Shown in pieces: positions 11,668-21,433 of a stretch of 64,000 bases of DNA. Origin of the DNA: Macrophomina tecta (lineage: Eukaryota; Ascomycota; Dothideomycetes; Botryosphaeriales; Botryosphaeriaceae); the NCBI GenBank assembly GCA_024180945.1, contig JAKSGN010000003.1:310001-374000 (forward strand), written 5' to 3'. The position numbers and the translations under genes were made by a program. Numbering within the stretch: the stretch's first letter is position 1; each line of letters starts with the position of its first letter. Under the pieces are notes generated by a model. It saw only the letters and a program-made list of their open reading frames with translations. It did no database searches and was not told the DNA's origin.

Positions 11668-12136
11668 GAGACGGGGGCGGAATGCAGGTTGGTGCCCCTC
11701 TCCACCTCGATCTCCTCGGCTGCTTCCACATTGCGGACACCAGCCACGCAACGGTGGGACTGCTATCGTCTGATAGTGCGGAGAAGGCGGTTTCCCAATT
11801 CCGAATCGCGATAACATTGGGCATAAAGGGCGGCTGAGGCGCTATCATCACGTCCAAAATCAGCCTTCCAGCACACTCACCTCTTTCTTTTTCTCCCCTG
11901 CCCAGCCGCTTGTCTGGCAGTCCCCCAAGACCAGCTAACCAAGCCGCTCCCACAGCCTGCTTTATTTCGCCGCCCTCACACCTGATTCTCCGGATTCCGT
12001 CCGATTCTCCGTGACATCAGCTATATCACCGCGAGCACTTGTGTTCCCCCGGACCCCAGACTCATTTTCCCCGCCACTTCACCTATTTCGCCTGCGCCAC
12101 AAAGCGCCTCCCGTCGACACCTGCCAATCGCCAAGC

Positions 12137-14069
12137 ATGACCATCATCGACCATCCCTGGTGCGTTCCCCCGTAGCAATTCAACCAACAATGCTGACGCA
12201 CCCACCCATTTCAGGTGGAAGGATGCCACAATCTACCAAATCTACCCGGCGAGCTTCAAGGACTCCAACGGCGACGGCCTTGGGGATCTGCCCGGCATCC
12301 TCTCCGAACTCGACTACATCCAGTCGATCGGCGTGGATGCCGTGTGGATATGCCCGATGTACGACAGCCCTCAGTATGACATGGGTTACGACATCTCCGA
12401 CTACGAGAAAGTCTACCCCCCATACGGCACCGTCGAGGACATGGAGCGCATCATCGCCGCATGCCACGAGCGCGGCCTGCGCGTCCTGCTCGACCTGGTG
12501 ATTAACCACACCAGCCACGAGCACGCCTGGTTCAAAGAGTCACGCGCGTCCAAGGACAATCCCAAGCGCGACTGGTACGTCTGGCGTCCTGCAAAGTATG
12601 ATGAGCAGGGCAACCGCAAGCCGCCAAACAACTGGCGCAGTAACTTTGGAGGCTCTGCTTGGGACTGGGATGAGCAAACCCAGGAGTACTATCTTCATCT
12701 GTTCACCCCTGAGCAACCGGATCTGAACTGGGAAAATCCAGTGACCAGGAAGGCCATTTACGAAAGCTCCATGGAGTTCTGGCTCGAGAAAGGCATCGAT
12801 GGGTTCCGTGTGGACACGGTCAATGTAAGTGTCCCTCTCACGCCGCCTAACGCGTCTCCCGGCCGAGACCTCTGTCAACAACCCTCGCAAACACTCCTAC
12901 CTGGATGAATGCTTTGACAGCCCACGCCAACTACTCTACCCAACCCCAGCACAGCCGCTAAACCTCCCCACCTCCGATAGATGTACTCCAAGCACCAAGA
13001 CTTTGCCGACGCCCCCATCCATGACGCGGGCACGCCCTACCAGCAAGCCGCCTCCCTCTACTGCAACGGCCCGCGCATGCACGAGTTCCTCTCCGAAATG
13101 AACGCCATCCTCGCCAAGTACGGCGCCATGACGGTCGGCGAGCTGCCGCACACGCACGAGCTCGAGCACGTGCTGCGCTACGTCTCGGCCAAGGAGAAGC
13201 AGCTCAACATGACCTTCATGTTCGACGTCGTCGACCTCGGCGGCGGGCCCAACCAGCGCTTCGACACCACGCCCCGCGCCTGGAGGCTCCGGGACCTGAA
13301 GGAGGCCGTCGCCCGCACGCAGGCCATCATGGACGGCAGCGACGGCTGGACCACCTCCTTCGCCGAGAACCACGACCAGGCCAGGTCCATCTCGCGGTTT
13401 GGCAGCGATCGCTCCGAGGCGGACCGCGTCCGGAGCGGCAAGATGCTGGCCCTGATGCTCGCGAGTCTGTCCGGCACCCTGTACCTGTACCAGGGCCAGG
13501 AGATCGGCATGGTGAACGCGCCGCTGCACTGGGGCCTGGAGGAGTACAAGGACGTCGACAGCATCAATTTCGCCAAGTACATGCGCGAGCGGTACGGGGC
13601 GGGCCCGAAGACGGAGAGGCGGGTGAAGGCTGCGCTGCAGCATATGGCGAGGGACCATGCGAGGATGCCGATGCAGTGGGACGATTCATTCCAGGCCGGG
13701 TTCACGACGTCGGAGCAGCCGTGGATGAGGGTGCATGACAATTACAAGGAGGTCAACGTGAAGGCGGAGGCGGCGAAGAAGGACTCGATCTTGGCCTTTT
13801 GGAGGCAGATTTTGAGGGTGAGGAAGGAGCATGCGCCGAGCTTGATACACGGCGCGTTGAAAATCCACGACCTGGAGAACGAGAAGACGTTTGTCTTTGA
13901 GAAGAAGGGGAAAGGCCAGACCGCGGTCGTGGCGCTGAACTTCACCAACGAGGATGTATCCGTGCAGATGCCTGGTGTGGAGAAGGGCAAGCTGATTGCC
14001 GGAAACTACGCTGATGTCCTCGAAGGCACTCTGAGGCCATTCGAGGGGAGGGTCTACATCGTCTCCTAA
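12137..14069 (+). CDS. GH13 alpha-glucosidase / maltase (MalT-like, intracellular)
   Basis: Hydrolyses maltose and related alpha-1,4 glucosides to glucose. Exons: 12137-12159, 12215-12824, 12981-14069; 573 aa, the usual maltase length. Exon 1 is only 23 nt; the 55-nt intron rejoins as [17 protein letters not shown]. The second intron (156 nt, GTAAGT..GATAG) rejoins as [14 protein letters not shown]13 motifs are complete: [16 protein letters not shown] (nucleophile Asp208), TVGE (acid/base Glu265) and FAENHDQAR (Asp343). No signal peptide is visible, so the enzyme should be cytosolic and depend on the neighbouring permease for substrate. It is divergent from that permease. The alternative specificity, isomaltase, cannot be excluded. 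Confidence 0.92.
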
Positions 14070-14624
14070 CGTACATGATATTGCAGCTCCTATCACTATA
14101 GATTCACCTTCATGAATGATGAAATATCAGTTCTTTTCCTCGGAAGCTTAGTTCCTGCGGCGGTGAAGATGTTTTAGGACTCCGGTGGTCTGTATCACCG
14201 CGATCACGCTGCCCGTACCCCTGAGCCCGTCCGTGACGGAATCAGCTGAAGGGTGGGCCATTGAAGGATTTTTTTTTTTTTTTTTGCGCCAGGGTGGAGG
14301 CTGCCATCAGTGGCCTTAAGGAGAGCTAATCGGAGCAGCCGTTTGAGATTTACGATTATATATGCACAGTGAAAGGCCACGTCCTGCTGGCGATCGGATT
14401 CATTTCGCTTTGCGGCCACGGAGCACATTATAGCAAGTATCCTGGTATCGAAAGCGGCCTACATGACGATCTTATACTGCGACTAACTTCTATATATATA
14501 CATATATATATATATGTTAGAGAAGTATATTCAGAACACCAGCAAACGCTCTGCTTGCTTATATCAAAGCTCCGTGACCCCACAACACGTCCCCTCAGTT
14601 CCCAAATATTTCTGCATCCACAAC
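14070..14624. other. intergenic with poly-T and TA microsatellite
   Basis: 3' flank of the maltase. It contains a T17 run (14269-14285) and a TA-dinucleotide tract (14491-14515). No gene seen. Confidence 0.6.
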
Positions 14625-14974
14625 CTAAAAAGGTGGAGCAGCATCGCAGCCCGCAGCCCTCGTTTCAAAGCAATCCATATTGATTTGAGGAATCCCAGTG
14701 TACGGGTGGCAGACTGTGCCCTTGCAAGACTGAGCATTCGCCGGAGGAACACTCAAGCACCGCACCACGCGACGCGCCCCGGAGACGAACTCTGCCCCGA
14801 TATGGCCATTCAATCCCTCACAGACCTGCTTGGCAGCCACGAAGAAGGTGATCCGGCCGAATTCGTTCTTATCGGCCCAGATCCGGCAGCAGTTGACGTA
14901 TGGAGGATTCTGGGCGTCCGCAGCGGCGGATAGAAGGGCGAGGCAAAGCAGGGGTTCATGCTGGACAATTTCAT
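14625..14974 (-). pseudogene. small cysteine-rich secreted protein gene with a 1-nt frameshift
   Basis: Minus-strand frame ending at 14625 encodes about 100 residues that look secreted: a hydrophobic stretch LLCLALLSAAADAQ followed by a compact domain with eight Cys (YVNCCRIW, KQVCEGL, VVRCLS, QSCKGTVCH, MDCFE, GCDAAPPF). The only suitable ATG (14974-14972, MKLSSMNP..) lies 18-24 nt before the hydrophobic stretch, but in a frame one base off. One missing base at a C4 run (about 14950) explains it. The frame could also be rescued by an unseen intron or by an assembly error in the C-run. A TATAAATA box lies at about 15120-15113, roughly 140 bp upstream. Such proteins are typical of fungal effectors, but no family is recognised. 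Confidence 0.5.
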
Positions 14975-15604
14975 GGCTGGGTAGATGTGAGGATATTGGA
15001 TCGAAAGCTAGGGGTGGAGGTCGGCGTACTGAATGGATTGTGGTGGAGAGGATAGGTGGTTGTGATCTGGCTGTGATATTCTTGCTGCATTGTGGGTCAG
15101 CGTCATCTTTTTTATTTATATTCTCACCCTACTCACTGCCAGCGAGGCGCCCAGCAGTATAAATCTGATATGCCGTATTTGTCTGCTGATTTTTAGTTGT
15201 GAAGGCAACTATTGAGTTTTTTGTCCCGGCCATTGGGAGAAAGCATGAGCTTCTTCATGGAGTAGTGCCTGGGCGTTTGGAAACTTCGCCCTGCCCGGCG
15301 ATTGCGGTGTGAGAATCGTACGCTATCTTACGCTCGGCTACCATGGGAAGCTTTCATACGCTTTACCACGTTGCTTGGTCAGGCCTTCAGACCGTTTTTA
15401 GCAATGCTCGTATAAGTGGCTCAATACGCACTACACTGATCCTGGAACTCGTGGATTTCTGGAAGGTTCCTACCTGGGGTTACTCAAGCAGTGAAGCTGA
15501 GAATAGCTCCCTCTTATCCAAAAAGAGGGACTGTTTGACGGATCAATGACGGACGGCCATGATACTGCCGGGATGGAATTCACAAGTGGCTCTATATTCG
15601 AACT

Positions 15605-15658
15605 AAAAAGCGTGACGCCACGCTTAGAATCTGAGCTGGCAGGCGTTTCTTAAATCCA
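15605..15658 (+). repeat. 54-bp direct repeat, copy A
   Basis: Shares the exact core CTGGCAGGCGTTTCTTAAAT with copy B and is otherwise similar, the differences being mostly transitions. Confidence 0.6.
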
Positions 15659-16018
15659 GCGCACTCCTCTACCTAGGGAGAGGCACACCCACCCCACGTT
15701 ACAAATATATTGTTGCGAAGAATCGTATGGATCAATTCCGGCATATAGTAAATATAGATAACCGAGACCGAGAAAAGGCAATCCTAGTAAAATACTACAC
15801 TGTAGTAAGTTACTTTCGCATGGATTAAACGTACGATCTAAATCGCGTTATGAAAATTCCGCGTAACGCGGGTAGCGCTCCGGCCCCACTAGTTGGTCTC
15901 GTACGAAGTGTTGCTTTCTTACCGTTCTTGGTATTTTTAACTAATAAGGCGGGAGGGGGGCTCGTGGAAACTGCTGGTTGTCTAATAGCGCATTCCGGGC
16001 TCGTAAGTTTTGGAACGA

Positions 16019-16072
16019 AAAAAACGTGATGCGACGCTCAGAACCTGAACTGGCAGGCGTTTCTTAAATCCA
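16019..16072 (+). repeat. 54-bp direct repeat, copy B
   Basis: Second copy, 414 bp from copy A. The pair could be relics of terminal repeats of a short element or a local duplication altered by C-to-T mutation. Confidence 0.6.
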
Positions 16073-18093
16073 ACACTCTAGTATCTGGCATGAAAATGCC
16101 ATAAACATCGCGTGACCTGGCTCATACCGAGACGGGACGGAATTCTTCGTCAGTCGCGCAGAATCAACCATGGCGGAGTAATCTTCCTTTCCAAAAGGAC
16201 CCGCGGTTCGGGGAAACCTCGTTGACGTGGACGCCAATCTGTCAGGTGTTGGAAGCTTGTCCAGTGAATCAAAACAAAACTAAATACTTGTTTCGGAAAT
16301 AGACTCGGTAGGTTTACCTTCGCTTAATATAAACAAGCGAGCTGTCAGGGTTCTAAAAGGAAGGGGGGAGGCTTGGTTTATTTTATTTTTTTTTTTTTGA
16401 CTGGAATGCGGAAATTCCGGCATGAAGAAGGGAAGAGCCGGTAAAGCTTTGCGCCAAGTCTACCGAAGTTTAGTTTTTGTTGCATTGTTGTGTAAATTGT
16501 AAGCAAGGCCGAAGTTGCACAAATTAGCGTGGTTTTTCCTTTCAGGACTAGATCCCCGTATCACAAAACGCAGACGCCCTCATTCGAGGGGATATCCTAC
16601 TGGGTAGTTAGATGCCAATGATAGCACACGTACTGCCAATGCTTACGATGTAGACTGTCTTGCAGGTATTCGACAGATTGGACGGACGTGAGAACCTCTT
16701 CTCACTCTAGGTCTCACTGCCATACGAAAGCATTAGCGAGGGTCAGAAGTATCTTATTGGAGAATTGGACGAGCTGGGAGGCGAGATGTAAGGAAATCTA
16801 ACTAAAAAGGTGTTGCCATGTACTCCATAACCAAATTCTCACTGGCTGATCGCCATACCCAGTCCATCATTTGTGCCTTCGACGGGACATCGGTTCCGCG
16901 TCCGAGGAAGTGGTACTGCAGGCGTTTGCCGAAGAGCAAACCCAAAATTGGCCACCCTAGTGACGATTCTGGAAATCATGCCTAGGAAGCTTTGGAAGGT
17001 AAAGCCGTGCTGAATGGATATAATAAAGTGTAGAACCTGATCGGCAAGTATGTGATGTAAGGCAAGAGGATGGATACTGTTCAAACCATAATGGCTTGAC
17101 CCTCTAAGGTGCTGCAACTAGCAGAGACTATGTTCACTTCAGAGGTGGGACTAAGCCCAATTAGGTATTCCATTCTGGGTGAGTGCTACGTGCGGCTCAT
17201 CGAACTTTCACAGATGCAATTGATGAGATGATCCCCTGATTGACCCAAGAGGCTGTGGGGAGCAATTGTAACTATTGCGTCGTTCGTATGGGCCTTGAAC
17301 TTTGATTGTTGTGGTAGTAACTGGAGTCTGCTTCCTACGAATACAGAGGATTCCAATTTACTGATTCTGAAGCTGTAAAACACCAGAAGACGGGACTTGT
17401 CCTCAGCCTCGAACTTCTGTTGAACCGCACTGGTGAACCAAACGAGAGAAGAAAGGTTGATTGATGAAGGAGGCAGCAGGCGTTGGCCATAGGGGCCAGC
17501 GCTTGGTGTTGACTAAGCTACTGAAGCAAACATCCTAAACCTGGAACGGCCTAGCGGCTGCCGCTGGAACCTTCCACCCTCCAACAACTTCTCTTGACCC
17601 CGACTCCATAATGTACATGGAACGAGACGGTGGCATTACATAGGCAGACAGACGCCGTCAACCAGCCTCAATCGTGGCTTCCGGTCTACTGTGGCAAGTA
17701 CAAAGTCAAAGACTGGTTTCGCAAGACAGTTCTTCCAGTTAACCTCTGGCGTGTATGGATAGGAAGCTTTTCTTCGGGCTAGCAGCACACAACCTGAGCG
17801 AGCTTGGCATGTGCATAAAGAGGGAAACAGTTCCGACGGAGACTGGAAATGGTGTGCAGGTTAAATAAGGCTTCTGCGCGAAGTATAGGCGGACTAGTAC
17901 GCTTAACGTAGAGAGCTTATGAAGTTGGCCCCTGCCCCGGCTACCAGCCTGTTCATGGAGCTACCCGATCACCGTAAGAGCTAGTTTGAGCCCAACTGCA
18001 GCGGCCAGCCGTGAGCATCGAGCAAAATTGCATGGTGCAAGGGCTCGAATGGCCTTCTGCGACCATCTTTGCACCGTCATTTACAATAGCCTC

Positions 18094-18804
18094 TCAAGCT
18101 ACCCTGCCATAGAATAAGACAGAACATTTTTTAGCCTCCCCCGCAGATCTTCTCGGATAGTGTGAAGCTCCGATACCGGACATCTGGAGGACACGTTTGC
18201 ATATAGGTTGGGCGTTATCCTTTCTGATTTTGTTCACGGTCTCGCTCAATCGGCGCTCTACATTTCGAAAATGCAGCAAGACAGCCTCTGTCGGAACTTT
18301 GAAGCCTGATCTGGCCACGGGGGATTGCGAGAATGGAACAGCTTTTGCCAACGTCGGAATAGAGACATCTATTGAACGGTCCTCGCTCAATAGCGATTGA
18401 CGCATCAACGTACCTGTGAGTATCTGGGGAGCTTTTCAGCATCAGTCAATTTCTCTCATCTAAGCAACTTTGATAACCCATCGGAACGTACCTCTATTGT
18501 TGAGCGCAGAGGGCTCCTCAAAATTGTGCATCGAGCACTCATCCATGATGGATGCCTCCTGAACTGATGTGTGTTGATGTCGTCCTCCACATGGAATGAA
18601 CATGGGCTGAACCAGTCTGCCTCGCCCGGCGCACAGATGCACTAGTAACCTCGGGAATAGCAGGGAAAGCTTGGATGGAATAGCGATCGTCGCGATCGGA
18701 GGACGAAAGAACGCCCTGTGATGCCGGGGGTCTACTCGGCCGAGAACGGTATCGATCGGAATTATGTTTCGATACACGTTCAGCCGGCTGGCAGAGTCCG
18801 CCAT
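18094..18804 (-). CDS. hypothetical protein, two-exon model (uncertain)
   Basis: Candidate gene of 210 aa: exon 1 18804-18492, exon 2 18413-18094. The 78-nt intron has GTACGT at its start, ATTGACTGATGCTGA as branch region and CACAG at its end, and joins the frame as SALNNR-G-TLMRQSLL. Exon 2 reads like protein (LLHFRNVERRLSETVNKIRK). No domain is recognised; exon 1 is less convincing and a competing frame overlaps it (18937-18539). It may be a relic of a larger gene. Isolated in the gene-poor belt. Confidence 0.3.
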
Positions 18805-20457
18805 TCGCCAGCACCCTCACAAAGATCTTAGAGAACACATTAGTGCGTGGTCTTGACGCCACACTGCTTGTCGGCCTCTTCTGTGAACTTAATTTTGCGA
18901 GCAAGTGCTCGTGTTTCTTGGTCCGGAGTGCAAGCACTGCCCTTCAGGCTCGGTCATTTCCTTGACCACCCATGGAGTGCGGCGAAGCTGGGAACCTATG
19001 CCGTTACGTACCGGTCATGTATCTTGATGTCATCGGGCCCGTTTCCGTTGCATATGCTTCGTATTACACTACCACCTGGACGTCCAGACTCAGGAAACTA
19101 GGCAAACCCCACGGGCCAAGGCACTGCATACATGGTGCTTCGCTTCCCCACGCCTGGCGAAAAGTCTTAAGCAATGTTGACAATTGAGGAGCTGCGATGC
19201 AAGGCCCGCCACTTTCAGGAGTACAAGTGCTTCTAGGCTTCCTGTCAAATGTTTGCGGCGCCATGTGTTTGTGAATGCTGTGCGATTGCAGGGAAAGACA
19301 AGCAGCCAACATGGGCCTCCGCGGAAAGTAGAGAGTAAGACTTGGTTGTCCATTGGCTTTGTACTGTATACTGTATATGGAACGCTTCAAGCAAGCCATG
19401 TATAGGCATTTATACGTTACGTTCGGAGAGACCCTGTTGAGCGACAGGCTGCTGGATAGTGCAGAGGACGCCAAGTTGGGGCAGCATCTAAATCACTACG
19501 CGCTACATTTCGCAATGCGAATTTCTGTGTATTTCTTAGCCAGAGCACGCATCAGTCGAGTCGTGGTGACACTAAGGGCGGAGTTGAGGAGCCTTGACCC
19601 ATAGACGCACCGAAAGAGGCAACTCGCGGCACTACTTTCCTTCCAGGCATAGAAAATCAAAACAGGTCGACGAATGGATGTTGGAGCCCCTTTTGTGGGT
19701 ACTCTGGGTGGCACGGCTGGTGCAGATGGTTGCGATGGATTTCCTAACGGTCGTGGCACGCCAGATTGGTGAACTGGTGAATGAGCTGGCGGTGAGCCGT
19801 GTAGGGTAAAGGGACATTGGAGATGCATGTCATCTCATTCGGCTTCCTTCGTCGTGCTCTAAGCATTTTGAACACAGGAGATGAATGAGTCCATGGACTT
19901 GGCTCCCCGAATTATTTGATCTTGACTGAGCAGAGTACAATAGGCTTTCGTGCGAGGTGGCTAGGCAAGTTTCGAAGTACATCCTGGTCAATTCAGCCTT
20001 ACGATTATAGTTTCCGAGGCGGGAGAATCTCGTATTCCTGTCCACAGAAATAAGGCCAAACGCGCTGATCTTTTCGAAAAGCGGTGGAAAGCTGGGTCTC
20101 GTGTTTCGAGAAGCCCCGACCTCAGTCATTTTCGCATGTTGCACAGCCAGCACATCGGGTCCAAGGCAGAACCAAGGCTGACTTGGGCGCCTCCCTCTTT
20201 GTCGCTGCCGCAGTAGTCGTAGAAACTCACTGATCTGGCGGCAACGGCGTGCCCCTGAGGACGGACTTGGCGTGCACCACTACATGGCCAGAGGAATTCA
20301 CTTGACTAAACACCGGGGAAAGGCTAAGGGGCACTGCGAAGCCTATATAAACATCAGCAGCAGGAGAGAATGCTGCCATCATCACAGCTCAACAGTCCAA
20401 CTCGTCAGTCAATCACTTCACCGCTCCACCAACCAACACTCCCAGCCAACCATCAAA
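18805..20457. other. intergenic; promoter of small secreted protein gene at its right end
   Basis: No supported gene. A minus-strand open frame at about 19830-20155 has some coding character but no recognisable family. The right end carries the TATA box for the 20458 gene. Confidence 0.45.
20344..20352 (+). promoter_or_regulatory. TATA box
   Basis: TATATAAAC 106 bp upstream of the ATG at 20458, a normal position for a strongly expressed fungal secreted-protein gene. The leader is rich in CAACA/CCAACC repeats. Confidence 0.65.
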
Positions 20458-20903
20458 ATGCGCTTCTTCGCCACCGTCGCTGTCTTTGGTGCTGTCGCCC
20501 TCGCCTCTGAGACGGTCCAGGTCAAGGAGGCCACGATCCACTACAACGGCGAGGCCCCAACGGCTGCCGACTTCACCATCCAGCCGGCCAACGTCAAGTG
20601 CTCTTCCAGCTCGGCGGCCGATCTGGCCAGCGACGTTGCCGTCACCTGCGGCGACTCTCCCTACCGCTTCGAGCTCCGCAACGGCGGCAACGGCGAGCTC
20701 GCCGTCACCATCCACAAGCAGACTGCTCCTGCGTAAGTGTGATGCACTTTGATTGTGGGCGAAACGCGAGCTGACAGGACGACAACAGCACTGGTCTCTC
20801 CGGGACCACCCAGTTCCTCGTCAAGCAGGCTGAGGGTGGTAACGGTAAGGACGACTTCGTCCTCGCGCCCAAGGATGATGTTGTCTCCGTCACGCTCAAC
20901 TAA
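20458..20903 (+). CDS. small secreted protein, 129 aa
   Basis: Exons 20458-20732 and 20789-20903; the 56-nt intron (GTAAGT..GCTGAC..CAACAG) rejoins as KQTAPA-TGLSGTTQF. The N-terminus MRFFATVAVFGAVALAS is a clean signal peptide. The mature protein (about 112 aa) has two Cys (NVKCSSSS and AVTCGDSP) that could form one disulphide, is rich in V, T and A and probably all beta (YRFELRNGGNGELAVTIHKQ, then TQFLVKQAEG and VVSVTLN). No enzyme motif. Context and TATA promoter suggest regulated, abundant secretion; a cell-surface or host-interaction role is only a guess. Start and intron are well supported. Confidence 0.8.
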
Positions 20904-21433
20904 GAAGGGTGCGAGGGTCTCGGGGGCTGTGCTGAGGAAGTAGAACGCTCTATAATGCATGATCTTTGAACCTCCGCCATCGACTTGACTTCTGCATTTT
21001 CGTGATCGATCCGACGAAGGGACACTTCTTCAACGGCTGGAAGATGACATCATCCGGCAGAGATGGGTGAGGCGCGCATGCGGCGGAGATAGCCGAGACT
21101 TCGGTAGCCTGGCTGTGAAGGGATAGACGAGAGCTGCGCACCACAGCCGTGCCAGTCGTGGAGCTCCGCCGGCAATGGTGCTGTGCGAAGTGGAGATGGA
21201 GTTGGCCCGGAGAGCGCGGGCGGCAGAGCGGCAGCGGGTCGCCGTATCGGGTGGCTGCAGCCTTGCGGACGGCCCGTGCGCGCGCCAAGCAATTTCGCAG
21301 CTGTTGACGCGTGGGCTTTTGGAGCTCGCGCCGGGTCGTGCTGCGCTGCCCGCCGCTGCTCCTCCGCCCAATGCGCCCACCGAGACCACAGCGCATGCGA
21401 CGACTCCTCCTCCTCCCTCCTTGATGTCCCGCC
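20904..21433. other. intergenic, dopA upstream region
   Basis: 530 bp, GC-rich toward dopA. No further gene seen; long frames on the minus strand here are shadows of the high-GC dopA 5' region. Confidence 0.5.

Larger units (their letters stand above)
11095..12136. promoter_or_regulatory. shared divergent promoter of permease and maltase
   Basis: 1042 bp between two divergent start codons. Its notable content is three near-identical 19-bp motifs, all in the same orientation (11394, 11601, 11649). Their spacing (207 and 48 bp) and location in the permease-proximal half suggest upstream activating sites acting on both genes. A pyrimidine-rich stretch at about 11870-11900 and a C/T-rich leader precede the maltase ATG. 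Confidence 0.6.
14975..18093. other. gene-poor AT-rich stretch with a diverged direct repeat
   Basis: No gene-like frame. AT content rises from about 15.6 to 16.6 kb; a poly-T run lies at about 16386-16398. Two copies of a roughly 54-bp sequence occur 414 bp apart (listed separately), so an old mobile element is likely here. Confidence 0.5.
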
